From positions 4,464,001 through 4,528,000 of the forward strand of contig NZ_CP123923.1 in assembly GCF_030450125.1 (NCBI RefSeq): a DNA stretch of 64,000 bases. The letters run 5' to 3'. The position numbers and the translations under genes were made by a program. The DNA comes from Streptomyces sp. WP-1 (GTDB taxonomy: Bacteria; Actinomycetota; Actinomycetes; Streptomycetales; Streptomycetaceae). Positions 36,634 through 46,084 of this stretch are shown piece after piece. Positions within the stretch are counted from its first letter, which is position 1. Every line of letters begins with the position of its first letter. The notes beneath the pieces were generated by a model. That model worked only from the letters and a program-made list of their open reading frames with translations, made no database searches and was not told where the DNA came from.

Positions 36634-37401
36634 TCACCACGCGCCGGTCTTCTCCCACACCGACACATGCCGGCGGCTCTCGCCGGTGAACGCCGAGCGT
36701 TCCCAGCCGCTCCACCGCTCCACCGCTCCCGCAGCCGCATCCCGGCGAGCCGGGCCATGAGGTCCAGCTCGGCCGGCCAGACGTACCGGAAGGGGATCGC
36801 GCGGTAGGTGCCCCGGCCGTCCGCGACCTCCACGTGGTGCGAGCCGGCCGACTGCGTCGCCACGTCGTACACGTCGAACCCCAGCCGCCGCCCGTGCGCC
36901 CGGCACCGCCTCCTGCCCCGGCGGCAGCCGCCGCAGCTCGGGCACCCCGACCGCCACGACGGAACAGCCCCCGGGCTCCAGCTGGGCGGCGGCGGTGCGG
37001 AAGCAGTCGACCTGGGCGTCCTGGGAGGTCAGGTTCATGACCGTGTCGAAGACCGGATAGGCGACGTCGAAGGTGCCCGGCACCCTGGTCGTGGCGAAGT
37101 CCCCGATCGTGACCGGGACCGCCGTCCCGCCGGGCTCGGCGCGCAGCCGCTCCACCATGGCCCGCGACCGGTCGATCCCGTGCACCCGCACCCCGCGCCC
37201 GGCCAGGGGCAACGCGATCCGTCCGGTCCATACCCCCAGCTTCAGCGCCCGGCCCCCGTCCCCGGCGAGCCCGGCCAGGAACTCCACGGCCGGTGCCACG
37301 ACGCGCGGCGCGAACATCTCCGCGCACGAGGCGTCGTACCCCGCCGCGACCGCTTCCCCGACGTACCCGTCCGCATCGGCCGTCCGCCGACGGTACGGCA
37401 C
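36634..37401 (-). pseudogene. SAM methyltransferase with two compensating frameshifts
   Basis: The N-terminal half reads as a class I methyltransferase (GYDASCAEMFAPRVVAPAVE, RALKLGVWTGRIALPLAGRG, VRVHGIDRSRAMVERL). At about 36900 the similarity jumps one frame (GFDVYDVATQSAGSHHVEVA, PFRYVWPAELDLMARLAGM), and at about 36720 it jumps back (GWERSAFTGESRRHVSVWEK). The second jump coincides with an 8-bp tandem duplication (ACCGCTCC at 36714-36721 and 36722-36729). The net shift is zero, so one frame stays open but about 57 central residues are scrambled. Motif I also reads GVWTG in place of GxGTG. It is probably inactive. The GTG 37401 start is tentative. Confidence 0.8.
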
Positions 37402-37552
37402 CTGCCGCCCGCCCGGTGCCCGGATTCCCGGGGCGGGTTGGCCGAATGGGCAGGGGTGGGCCGGGCCGGGGACGGGGGCGATGTGTACGTTGGCGGGGAG
37501 GGGTCCGTGGCGTCCTCGGGGGCGCCGGAAACAGGCAGGGGAACAGGAACGC

Positions 37553-38764
37553 ATGGCACGTGTCGCCGTCATCACCGCGCCCAACATCGGCTACCGCAAC
37601 ACCGGGATGCTGACCGTCGACCTGGCCTTCGAGGCGATGCGGCGGCGGATGGGGTACGGGTTCGAGGCGAGCTGGTACACGCTGCATCTGCCGCAGACCG
37701 TGCCGCTGCGGGGGCTGCGGGAGGGCGTGCGCGGCGCGGAACTGCCCTTCCGATTCAGGTCGTTGATCGACGAGGCCGACACCCTGCGCGAGCACGACGC
37801 GGTCGTCTTCTGGGGCGACTTCCTGCACGCCCGGCACTACCTCGTCCAGGACGCCTCCAACCGGCTCCTCGACTACGGGCTCGTCAAGGACCGGAGCGCC
37901 GCCCGCGCCCTGCTCAACCGGACGCTGCTGCTCGCCGACCAGCCGGACGACCTGCTCGACCGCACCCTCAGCTACGGCGGCACGATCCTGCACAACACGC
38001 AGTCGGACTACGAGGACAAGGAGTACGGTCCCCTGTTCACCCGGCTGATGACGCGCAGCCGCCGCGTCTGGCTGCGCGATCCGCTGTCGGCGGCCAAGCT
38101 CGGGCATCTGCGCGGGGACCGTACGGCCGACCACTTCGGCTCCGACGCGGCCCTGCTGAACCGCCCCGGCGATCTGGACCGCCTCCCGGTCACGTCCTGG
38201 TCGCAGGGCCTCCCGGACGGCGGGGCGATCGGGGTGTTCCTCGGGGCCCGTACGAAGATCCCCGACTGGCTCCCCGGGTTCTGTCAGGGGCTCGCGGAGC
38301 GGCTGGACGCGCCCCTGGAATGGATCCCCTGGTTCGACGGGGACGTCCCGCGCCAGGTCGGGCACCTTCCCACCCGACCCGGTGAGCCCACCGTCGGCGA
38401 TCTGCTCGGCGTCCTGCCCCGCTACCGCCTCGTCATCACCGACACCTACCACCTGTGCGTCAACGCCTGGGGCGCCGGCACCCCGGTGGTCTGCGTCGGC
38501 GCGCCCGAGCCGGTGCCGACGACCGACCGCGACTACCTGACGCTCAGCGATGTGAAGAAGCACGTCCTGCACATGGCGTACGACGCGGCCGACTTCTACC
38601 TCCCCACCGTCGGCGACAGCCCCGAGGGGCACGAACGGCGGGCCGAGCGGATCGTCCGGCTGGTGGAGGGCGGGGGAGCGGCCGCCGTGGCCGAGCGGAT
38701 CCGCGCGCACGCCGACCACTCGGCCGACTCCTTCACGGAGACTCTCGCCTCACTCCTGGGGTGA
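37553..38764 (+). CDS. Polysaccharide pyruvyl transferase family protein
   Basis: This is a 403-residue protein that starts at ATG 37553. The N-terminus RVAVITAPNIGYRNTGMLTV has the Rossmann-like opening of the CsaB/PssM family. Other segments are DAVVFWGDFLHARHYLVQDA, VWLRDPLSAAKLGHL, HFGSDAALLN, and the second-domain motif VITDTYHLCVNAWGAGTPVV, which corresponds to the conserved H-x-x-I/V-N-A site. Members add pyruvate ketals to sugars or act as related transferases. The acceptor is unknown. Its stop codon lies in a 23-bp tandem repeat. Confidence 0.83.
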   Translation: MARVAVITAPNIGYRNTGMLTVDLAFEAMRRRMGYGFEASWYTLHLPQTVPLRGLREGVRGAELPFRFRSLIDEADTLREHDAVVFWGDFLHARHYLVQDASNRLLDYGLVKDRSAARALLNRTLLLADQPDDLLDRTLSYGGTILHNTQSDYEDKEYGPLFTRLMTRSRRVWLRDPLSAAKLGHLRGDRTADHFGSDAALLNRPGDLDRLPVTSWSQGLPDGGAIGVFLGARTKIPDWLPGFCQGLAERLDAPLEWIPWFDGDVPRQVGHLPTRPGEPTVGDLLGVLPRYRLVITDTYHLCVNAWGAGTPVVCVGAPEPVPTTDRDYLTLSDVKKHVLHMAYDAADFYLPTVGDSPEGHERRAERIVRLVEGGGAAAVAERIRAHADHSADSFTETLASLLG

Positions 38765-38829
38765 ACCCGGGTCCGTCCCGGGGGTGAACCCGGGCCTGTC
38801 CCGGGGGTGAACCCGGGCCTGTCCCGGAC
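38761..38829. repeat. 23-bp tandem repeat, three copies, at a stop codon
   Basis: Units begin at 38761, 38784 and 38807. The core GTGAACCCGGGCCTGTCCCG is exact in two units and differs by three bases in the first. The TGA stop of the pyruvyltransferase-family gene (38762-38764) is inside the first unit. Each unit also contains a CCCGGG palindrome. Confidence 0.88.
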
Positions 38830-38862
38830 TCCGGACCCGGGAAACCGGCGCAATAAATCATG

Positions 38863-38874
38863 CAAGCACGCTTG
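38863..38874. promoter_or_regulatory. Candidate TetR operator of the Atu/Liu-like operon
   Basis: CAAGCACGCTTG (38863-38874) is a palindrome of two 5-bp arms around AC, within an AT-richer stretch (AATCATG to ATTGTTTCC). It lies 33 bases before the first gene of the operon, where a TetR repressor encoded at the operon's end could bind. This is inference from position and symmetry. Confidence 0.5.
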
Positions 38875-38906
38875 ATTGTTTCCATGTCCGCTGCCATGCT
38901 CCCCTC

Positions 38907-39731
38907 ATGGCCGACCCGACGCCCGTCATCGACGATCTGCGTGCCGAGAGCGAAGAACTGGACCGGCTCGTCGCCGGGTTGACGCCCGAGCGGTGGGCGC
39001 TCGCCACCCCGGCGCCCGGCTGGACCGTCGCCCACCAGATCGCCCACCTCGCCTGGACCGACCACGCGGCGCTGGCCGCCGTCACCGACGCGGACGCGTT
39101 CCGCGCGCTGGTCGGGAAGGCCCTCGCCCACGGCGACTCCTTCGTGGACGAGGGCGCGAAGGAGAGCGCCGGACTGCCGCCCGCGGAACTGCTCGCGCGA
39201 TGGCGGTCCGGACGCGACGCCCTCGACCGGGCCCTGCGCGCGGCCGAACCCGGCGCCCGTTTCCCCTGGTTCGGGCCGCCGATGGCCGTCGCCTCCATGG
39301 CCACCGCCCGCCTCATGGAGACCTGGGCCCACGGTCTGGACGTCGCCGACGCACTCGGTATCGACCCCGCCCCCACCGACCGCCTCGCCCACATCGCCCG
39401 ACTCGGCGTGCGCACCCGGGACTTCGCGTACACGGTGCACGGACTCACCCCGCCCGCCGAGGAGTTCCGCGTCCGGCTCACCGCACCGAGCGGCGCCGTG
39501 TGGGAGTACGGCCTCGACGACGCCCCGCAGCACGTCACCGGACCGGCGCTCGACTTCTGCCTCCTGGTCACCCAGCGCGCCCACCGCGACGATCTCGCCC
39601 TGACCGCCACGGGCCCGGACGCGGACCGCTGGCTGGACATCGCCCAGGCCTTCGCGGGCCCACCGGGAAGCGGCCGGAAGCCGAGGACGGCGGAGGAGAC
39701 GGCCGGGCCGGTCGAGGGATCCGGCCGGTGA
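38907..39731 (+). CDS. TIGR03084 family metal-binding protein
   Basis: This is a 274-residue DinB/mycothiol-dependent maleylpyruvate isomerase-like protein. The N-terminal helix bundle contains [20 protein letters not shown], giving metal-ligand His residues, and [17 protein letters not shown] supplies the third His. The TIGR03084 subgroup regularly stands beside AtuA genes in actinobacteria. It may use mycothiol in a thiol-dependent isomerisation or detoxification; that is inference. It is the first gene of the operon, and its stop overlaps the AtuA gene by four bases. Confidence 0.85.
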   Translation: MADPTPVIDDLRAESEELDRLVAGLTPERWALATPAPGWTVAHQIAHLAWTDHAALAAVTDADAFRALVGKALAHGDSFVDEGAKESAGLPPAELLARWRSGRDALDRALRAAEPGARFPWFGPPMAVASMATARLMETWAHGLDVADALGIDPAPTDRLAHIARLGVRTRDFAYTVHGLTPPAEEFRVRLTAPSGAVWEYGLDDAPQHVTGPALDFCLLVTQRAHRDDLALTATGPDADRWLDIAQAFAGPPGSGRKPRTAEETAGPVEGSGR

Positions 39732-41404
39732 ACCCCCTGCGGATAGGCAACTTCTCCGGCTTCTACGGCGACCGCTCCGCCGCCCTGCGCGAGATGCTCA
39801 CCGGCGGCGAACTCGACGTCCTCACCGGCGACTACCTCGCCGAACTCACCATGCTGATCCTCGCCCGCGACCGGCTGAAGGACCCCGGCGCCGGATACGC
39901 CCGCACCTTCCCGCGCCAACTGGAGGACTGCCTCGGCCTGGTCCGGGAGCGCGGGGTGCGGATCGTCACCAACGCGGGCGGCCTCAACCCCGCCGGACTC
40001 GCCGCGCACATACGCGAGTCGGCCGGCCGGCTCGGCATCCCCCTCCGTGTCGCGCACGTCGAGGGCGACGACCTGGCCGCCGGCCACCCCGGCACCCTCG
40101 CCGCCCGCGCCTACCTCGGCGGGTTCGGCATCGCCGAGTGCCTGCGGGCGGGCGCGGACATCGTCGTCACCGGGCGGGTGACCGACGCGGCCCTCGTCAC
40201 CGGACCCGCCGCGGCCCATTTCGGCTGGCAGCCGGGGGAGTTCGACAAGCTGGCCGGGGCCGTCGTCGCCGGGCACGTGCTGGAGTGCGGGACACAGGCC
40301 ACCGGCGGGAACTACGCGTTCTTCCAGGAGGGCGACGTACGACGGCCCGGCTTCCCGCTCGCCGAGATCCACGCCGACGGCGGCAGCGTCATCACCAAGC
40401 ACCCCGGCACCGGCGGCTTCGTGGACGTCGGCACGGTCACCGCGCAGCTGCTGTACGAGACCGGGGGCGCCCGGTACGCCGGACCCGATGTCACCGCCCG
40501 GCTGGACAGCGTCCGGCTGCGCCAGGACGGGCCCGACCGGGTGCGGATCGAAGGGGTGAGGGGGGAGGCGCCCCCGCCGTCCCTCAAGGTGGGGCTCAAC
40601 AGACTCGGGGGCTTTCGCAACGAGGTCGTCTTCGTGCTCACCGGGCTCGACATCGAGGCCAAGGCGGAACTCGTCAAGGACCAGCTGGCGAGGGAGCTCG
40701 CGAAGTCGCCGCCCGCCGACGTCCGCTGGGAACTGGTCCGCACCGACCGCCCCGACGCCGACAGCGAGGAGACCGCGAGCGCCCTGCTGCGTCTCGTCGT
40801 ACGGGATCCCGACCAGAAGGCCGTCGGGCGGGCGCTCAGCGGGGCGGCCATCGAGCTGGCGCTCGCCAGCTACCCCGGCTTCCATGTGCTCGCCCCGCCC
40901 GGCAAGGGCGACCCCTACGGGATCTTCGAGGACGCCTACGTGCCCCAGGGGGAGGTGCCCCACACGGCCGTCCTCCCCGACGGACGGCCCGTAAGGGTCC
41001 CCCCGCCCCCGCGGACGCGCCCCCTGGAGGAGACCCCGCCCCCGGAACTGCCCGACCCGCTCCCGCCCGGCCCCACCCGCCGCGCCCCCCTCGGCCTCGT
41101 CGCCGGTGCCCGCAGCGGGGACAAGGGCGGGAACGCCAACGTGGGGGTGTGGGCCCGTACCGACGAGGCATGGCGGTGGCTCGCGCACGAGCTGACGGCG
41201 GACCGGTTCCGGGAGCTGATCCCCGAGAGCCGCGACCTGCCCGTCACCCGCCACCTGCTCCCCGGGCTGCGCGCCCTGAACTTCGTCGTCACCGGCATCC
41301 TCGGCGCCGGCGTCGCCTCCCGGCACCGCTTCGACCCGCAGGCCAAGGCCCTCGGCGAATGGCTGCGCTCCCGCCACCTGGACATCCCGGAGGCCTTGCT
41401 GTGA
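39728..41404 (+). CDS. Acyclic terpene utilization AtuA-family protein
   Basis: This is a 558-residue protein that starts at GTG 39728 within the upstream stop codon. The AtuA N-terminal domain spans about residues 1-440 ([68 protein letters not shown]). A Pro-rich linker leads to the C-terminal AtuA-like domain ([20 protein letters not shown]). AtuA is essential for citronellol and geraniol use in Pseudomonas, though its reaction is undefined. Here it precedes both carboxylase subunits, as in atu clusters. Confidence 0.88.
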   Translation: MNPLRIGNFSGFYGDRSAALREMLTGGELDVLTGDYLAELTMLILARDRLKDPGAGYARTFPRQLEDCLGLVRERGVRIVTNAGGLNPAGLAAHIRESAGRLGIPLRVAHVEGDDLAAGHPGTLAARAYLGGFGIAECLRAGADIVVTGRVTDAALVTGPAAAHFGWQPGEFDKLAGAVVAGHVLECGTQATGGNYAFFQEGDVRRPGFPLAEIHADGGSVITKHPGTGGFVDVGTVTAQLLYETGGARYAGPDVTARLDSVRLRQDGPDRVRIEGVRGEAPPPSLKVGLNRLGGFRNEVVFVLTGLDIEAKAELVKDQLARELAKSPPADVRWELVRTDRPDADSEETASALLRLVVRDPDQKAVGRALSGAAIELALASYPGFHVLAPPGKGDPYGIFEDAYVPQGEVPHTAVLPDGRPVRVPPPPRTRPLEETPPPELPDPLPPGPTRRAPLGLVAGARSGDKGGNANVGVWARTDEAWRWLAHELTADRFRELIPESRDLPVTRHLLPGLRALNFVVTGILGAGVASRHRFDPQAKALGEWLRSRHLDIPEALL

Positions 41405-42999
41405 CCGTCCTCGACACGGCCCTGGACACCCACCACCCCGACTACACGGCCCACCGCGCGGCCATGCTCGGCAAACTCGCCGAGCTGGACGGCGAACACG
41501 CCAGGGCGCTCGCGGGCGGCGGCGAGAAGTACGTCCAACGGCACCGCGATCGCGGCAAGTTGCTCGCCCGTGAACGCATCGAGCTGCTCCTCGACCCGGA
41601 CACCCCGTTCCTGGAGCTGTCCCCGCTCGCCGCCTGGGGCAGCGAGTACGCCGTCGGCGCCTCGCTCGTCACCGGCATCGGCGTGGTCGCGGGTGTGGAG
41701 TGCCTGATCACCGCCAACGACCCGACCGTGCGCGGCGGCGCCAGCAACCCCTGGAGCCTGAAGAAGGCCCTGCGCGCCAACGACATCGCGCTCGCCAACC
41801 GGCTGCCCTGCGTCAGCCTGGTGGAGTCGGGCGGCGCCGATCTGCCCTCGCAGAAGGAGATCTTCATCCCCGGCGGCGCCATCTTCCGTGATCTCACCCG
41901 GCTTTCGGCCGCCGGGATCCCGACCGTGGCCGTCGTCTTCGGCAACTCCACGGCGGGCGGCGCCTACGTCCCCGGCATGTCCGACCACGTGATCATGGTC
42001 AAGGAACGGGCCAAGGTGTTCCTCGGCGGGCCGCCGCTGGTGAAGATGGCCACCGGCGAGGAGAGCGACGACGAGTCCCTGGGCGGCGCCGAGATGCACG
42101 CCCGCGTCTCCGGGCTCGCCGACCACTTCGCCGTGGACGAGCGTGACGCCCTGCGCCAGGCCCGCAGGGTGGTCGGGCGCCTCAACCACCGCAAGGCGCA
42201 CGCCGACCCGGGTCCGGCCGAACCGCCCAAGTACGACCCGGAGGAGCTGCTGGGCATCGTCCCCGGCGACCTCAAGATCCCCTTCGATCCGCGCGAGGTC
42301 GTCGCCCGGATCGTGGACGGCTCCGACTTCGACGAGTTCAAGCCGCTGTACGGCACCAGCCTGGTGACCGGCTGGGCCGCCCTGCACGGCTACCCCGTCG
42401 GCATCCTCGCCAACGCCCAAGGGGTGCTGTTCAGCGCGGAGTCGCAGAAGGCCGCCCAGTTCATCCAGCTCGCCAACCAGCGCGACATCCCGCTGCTCTT
42501 CCTGCACAACACCACCGGCTACATGGTCGGGCGGGAGTACGAGCAGGGCGGGATCATCAAGCACGGCGCGATGATGATCAACGCGGTGTCCAACTCCCGG
42601 GTCCCGCACCTCTCCGTCCTCATGGGCGCCTCCTACGGCGCCGGCCACTACGGCATGTGCGGCCGCGCCTACGACCCCCGCTTCCTGTTCGCCTGGCCCA
42701 GCGCCAAGTCCGCCGTCATGGGCCCGCAGCAGCTCGCGGGGGTGCTGTCGATCGTCGCCCGGCAGTCGGCGGCGGCGAAGGGCCGGCCGTACGACGAGGA
42801 CGCGGACGCCGCCCTGCGCGCCATGGTGGAGCAGCAGATCGAGTCCGAGTCGCTGCCGATGTTCCTGTCCGGGCGGCTCTACGACGACGGCGTCATCGAC
42901 CCGCGCGACACCCGTACCGTCCTCGGCCTGTGCCTCTCCGCGATCCACACCGCCCCCTACGAGGGCGCGCGCGGCGGCTTCGGCGTCTTCCGGATGTGA
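41401..42999 (+). CDS. Acyl-CoA carboxylase, carboxyltransferase (beta) subunit
   Basis: This is a 532-residue subunit of the methylcrotonyl-/geranyl-CoA carboxylase type (LiuB/AtuC). The start at GTG 41401 is inside the AtuA stop codon. RHRDRGKLLARERIELLLD, then DTPFLELSP opens the family. The oxyanion loops are GNSTAGGAYVPGMSDHVIMV and GASYGAGHYGMCGRAYDPRF, and SAVMGPQQLAGVL follows. The protein transfers carboxyl from biotin to the acyl-CoA. Which acyl-CoA is carboxylated (methylcrotonyl, geranyl or another) cannot be told from reading. Confidence 0.92.
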   Translation: MTVLDTALDTHHPDYTAHRAAMLGKLAELDGEHARALAGGGEKYVQRHRDRGKLLARERIELLLDPDTPFLELSPLAAWGSEYAVGASLVTGIGVVAGVECLITANDPTVRGGASNPWSLKKALRANDIALANRLPCVSLVESGGADLPSQKEIFIPGGAIFRDLTRLSAAGIPTVAVVFGNSTAGGAYVPGMSDHVIMVKERAKVFLGGPPLVKMATGEESDDESLGGAEMHARVSGLADHFAVDERDALRQARRVVGRLNHRKAHADPGPAEPPKYDPEELLGIVPGDLKIPFDPREVVARIVDGSDFDEFKPLYGTSLVTGWAALHGYPVGILANAQGVLFSAESQKAAQFIQLANQRDIPLLFLHNTTGYMVGREYEQGGIIKHGAMMINAVSNSRVPHLSVLMGASYGAGHYGMCGRAYDPRFLFAWPSAKSAVMGPQQLAGVLSIVARQSAAAKGRPYDEDADAALRAMVEQQIESESLPMFLSGRLYDDGVIDPRDTRTVLGLCLSAIHTAPYEGARGGFGVFRM

Positions 43000-43004
43000 G
43001 GCCC

Positions 43005-44846
43005 ATGATCCAGACACTGCTGGTCGCCAACCGCGGCGAGATCGCCTGCCGTATCTTCCGCACCTGCTCCGACCTGGGCATCCGTACGGTCGCCGTGTAC
43101 TCGGACGCCGATGAGCACGCCCTGCACACCCGCCGGGCGGACGCGGCGGTACGGCTGCCGGGGGCGGCACCCGCCGACACCTATCTGCGCGGCGACCTGA
43201 TCGTCAAGGCCGCCCTCGCCGCCGGCGCGGACGCCGTGCACCCCGGTTACGGCTTCCTCTCCGAGAACCCGGACTTCGCCCGCGAGGTCCTGGACGCCGG
43301 TCTGACCTGGATCGGGCCGTCCCCCGAGGCCATCGAGGCGATGGCGTCCAAGACGCGCGCCAAGCGGCTGATGGGCCTCGAACCCCTGGGGGAGGTCACC
43401 CAGGGGGACCTGCCGGTGCTGGTGAAGGCGGCGGCCGGCGGCGGGGGGCGCGGGATGCGGATCGTGCGCCGCCTGGACGAGCTCCGGGGCGCCCTGGAAG
43501 GGGCGCGCGCCGAGGCGGCGAGCGCCTTCGGGGACGGCGAGGTGTTCGTGGAGCCGTACCTGGAGAACGGCCGCCACATCGAGGTGCAGATCCTCGCCGA
43601 CACCCATGGCACCGTCTGGCCGCTCGGCACCCGCGACTGCTCCCTCCAGCGCCGCCACCAGAAGGTGGTCGAGGAGGCCCCGGCGCCCGGTCTGCCCGAA
43701 CGCCTCGCGCAGGAGCTGCGGACACTGGCGGTACGGGCCGCGCGCGCCGTCTCCTACGTCGGCGCGGGCACCGTCGAGTTCCTGGTCGCCGACGGCCGCG
43801 CGCACTTCCTGGAGATGAACACCCGCCTCCAGGTCGAACACCCGGTGACCGAGGCGGTGTTCGGGCTCGACCTGGTCGCCGAGCAGATCCGGGTCGCCGA
43901 GGGCCACGCCCTGGAGAAGGACCCGCCGAGCCCGCGCGGCCACGCGATCGAGGTCCGCCTCTACGCCGAGGACCCGGCCCGCGACTGGGCCCCGCAGACC
44001 GGTACCCTGCACCGGCTCGCCGTACCGCCGGGTGTCCGCCTCGACACCGGCTACGGCGACGGTGACCCCATCGGCGTCCACTACGACCCGATGCTCGCCA
44101 AGCTCGTCGCCCACGCCCCGACCCGCGCGGAGGCGGTCCGGCGGCTCGCGGGCGCCCTGGAATCGGCGGTGCTGCACGGCCCCGCCACCAACCGCGACCT
44201 GCTCGTCCGCTCCCTGCGAAACGAGGAGTTCACCTCCGGCCGCATGGACACCGGCTTCTACGACCGCCACCTCGCCGCCCTCACGACGCCCGCCCCCGAC
44301 CCCCTCGCCCCGCTCGCCGCCGCCCTCGCCGACGCCCACGGCCGCTCCCGCTTCGGCGGCTGGCGCAATGTGCCGTCCCAGGACCAGGCCAAGCGGTACG
44401 AGGTGGCGGGGGAGGAGACCGAGGTCCGCTACCGGCACACCCGCGAGGGCCTGGCGGCGGACGGGGTACGGGTCGTACGCGCCGACGCGGGCACGGTCGT
44501 ACTCGAAGCGGACGGCGTACGGCGGGCGTTCGCGGTCGCGCGGTACGGCGACGAGGTGTACGTCGGCGCCGAGCGGCTGATCGCGTTGCCCCGCTTCCCC
44601 GATCCCACGGCCCAGCTCGCCCCGGGCTCTCTGGTGGCGCCGATGCCCGGCACGGTCGTACGTGTCGCCGAGGGCCTGACAGAGGGCGCGACGGTCATCG
44701 CCGGACAGCCCCTGATCTGGCTGGAGGCGATGAAGATGCAGCACCAGATCTCGGCGCCCGCCGCAGGAACCCTGACCGCCCTCCACGCCGAGCCGGGACA
44801 ACAGGTGGAGCCCGGCCTGTTGCTGGCGGTGGTACGGCCGGCCTGA
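43005..44846 (+). CDS. Acyl-CoA carboxylase, biotin carboxylase/BCCP (alpha) subunit
   Basis: This is a 613-residue protein. Biotin carboxylase features are LLVANRGEIACRIFRTCSDL, VHPGYGFLSEN, the ATP loop KAAAGGGGRGMRIV and EMNTRLQVEHPVTEAVFGLD. The C-terminal biotinyl domain has the attachment motif WLEAMKMQH. Between SKTRAKRLMGLEPLGE and DLPVLVKA the loop is about ten residues shorter than in most homologues, which may be worth checking. It pairs with the beta subunit five bases upstream to form the holoenzyme. Confidence 0.93.
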   Translation: MIQTLLVANRGEIACRIFRTCSDLGIRTVAVYSDADEHALHTRRADAAVRLPGAAPADTYLRGDLIVKAALAAGADAVHPGYGFLSENPDFAREVLDAGLTWIGPSPEAIEAMASKTRAKRLMGLEPLGEVTQGDLPVLVKAAAGGGGRGMRIVRRLDELRGALEGARAEAASAFGDGEVFVEPYLENGRHIEVQILADTHGTVWPLGTRDCSLQRRHQKVVEEAPAPGLPERLAQELRTLAVRAARAVSYVGAGTVEFLVADGRAHFLEMNTRLQVEHPVTEAVFGLDLVAEQIRVAEGHALEKDPPSPRGHAIEVRLYAEDPARDWAPQTGTLHRLAVPPGVRLDTGYGDGDPIGVHYDPMLAKLVAHAPTRAEAVRRLAGALESAVLHGPATNRDLLVRSLRNEEFTSGRMDTGFYDRHLAALTTPAPDPLAPLAAALADAHGRSRFGGWRNVPSQDQAKRYEVAGEETEVRYRHTREGLAADGVRVVRADAGTVVLEADGVRRAFAVARYGDEVYVGAERLIALPRFPDPTAQLAPGSLVAPMPGTVVRVAEGLTEGATVIAGQPLIWLEAMKMQHQISAPAAGTLTALHAEPGQQVEPGLLLAVVRPA

Positions 44847-44847
44847 G

Positions 44848-44863
44848 GGGCGCGGGGAACCGC
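44848..44863. repeat. Dispersed 16-bp repeat, copy 1
   Basis: GGGGCGCGGGGAACCG begins one base after the alpha-subunit stop. An identical copy is at 56929-56944. Similar GCGCGGGGAAC strings are common between Streptomyces genes. Confidence 0.6.
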
Positions 44864-44901
44864 GCGAGTGACCACACACAACCCGCACCCGGAGGAATCG
44901 C

Positions 44902-46062
44902 ATGACCACCCTCATCGAATCCGAAGAGCACAAGGCACTCCGGTCCGCCGTGTCCGCCCTCGGCAACCGCTATGGCCGCGACTACCTCACCCGCACCCTC
45001 GCCGAGGGCAAACCCCTCACCGAACTCTGGTCCGAGGCCGGGAAACTGGGCTATCTCGGCGTCAACCTCCCCGAGGAGCACGGCGGTGGCGGCGGCGGTA
45101 TCACCGAACTCTCCATCGTGCTGGAGGAGTTGGGCGCCGCCGGTTCCCCCCTCCTCATGCTCGTCGTGTCCCCCGCCATCTGCGGCACCGTGATCTCCCG
45201 CTTCGGCACCGGCGCGCAGAAACGCGACTGGCTCCCCGGTCTCGCCGACGGCACCAAGCTGATGGCGTTCGGCATCACCGAACCCGACGCGGGTTCCAAC
45301 AGCCACCGCATCACCACCACGGCCCGCCGCGACGGCGCCGACTGGCTGCTCACCGGCCGCAAGGTGTTCATCTCCGGTGTGGACATGGCCGACGCGGTAC
45401 TGATCGTCGGCCGCACCGAGGACGCCCGCACCGGCCGCCTCAAGCCCTGCCTGTTCATCGTGCCGACGGACGCGCCCGGCTTCCAGAAGCGGCCGATCGA
45501 CATGGAACTCAAGGCCGCGGAGAAGCAGTTCGAGCTGGTCCTGGACGATGTACGCCTCCCTGCGGACGCGCTCGTCGGCGACGAGGACGCGGGCCTGCTC
45601 CAGCTGTTCGCCGGGCTCAACCCGGAGCGCATCATGACGGCCGCCTTCGCCATCGGAATGGGCCGGTACGCGCTCGGCCGGGCCATCGAGTACGCCCGCG
45701 ACCGCACCGTCTGGAAGACGCCCATCGGCGCCCACCAGGCGATCGCGCACCCCCTGGCCCAGGCGCACATCGACCTGGAGCTGGCCCGGCTGATGATGCA
45801 GAAGGCGGCCCGTCTCTACGACGCGGGCGACGACATCGGCGCGGGCGAGGCCGCCAACATGGCCAAGTACGCGGCCGGTGAGGCATGTGTGAAGGCCGTC
45901 GACCAGGCCGTGCACACCCTCGGCGGCAACGGCCTCACCCGCGAGTACGGGCTCGCCTCGCTGGTCACGGCCGCGCGGGTGGCCCGTATCGCGCCGGTGA
46001 GCCGCGAGATGATCCTCAACTACGTCTCCCACCAGAGCCTGGGCCTGCCCAAGTCGTACTGA
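44902..46062 (+). CDS. Acyl-CoA dehydrogenase
   Basis: This is a 386-residue FAD enzyme. Family blocks are WSEAGKLGYLGVNLPEEHGG, FGITEPDAGSNSHRITTTAR, GRKVFISGVDMADAVLIVGR, and the C-terminal helix with LGGNGLTREYGLASLVTAAR. It dehydrogenates acyl-CoA at C2-C3. In the C-terminal segment (RIAPVSREMILNY) no Glu stands where medium-chain enzymes have the catalytic base. As in isovaleryl-CoA dehydrogenases, the base may be elsewhere. It would act before the carboxylase in a Liu/Atu-type route. Confidence 0.92.
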   Translation: MTTLIESEEHKALRSAVSALGNRYGRDYLTRTLAEGKPLTELWSEAGKLGYLGVNLPEEHGGGGGGITELSIVLEELGAAGSPLLMLVVSPAICGTVISRFGTGAQKRDWLPGLADGTKLMAFGITEPDAGSNSHRITTTARRDGADWLLTGRKVFISGVDMADAVLIVGRTEDARTGRLKPCLFIVPTDAPGFQKRPIDMELKAAEKQFELVLDDVRLPADALVGDEDAGLLQLFAGLNPERIMTAAFAIGMGRYALGRAIEYARDRTVWKTPIGAHQAIAHPLAQAHIDLELARLMMQKAARLYDAGDDIGAGEAANMAKYAAGEACVKAVDQAVHTLGGNGLTREYGLASLVTAARVARIAPVSREMILNYVSHQSLGLPKSY

Positions 46063-46084
46063 GCCGCAGCCGCTTGGAGGAACC

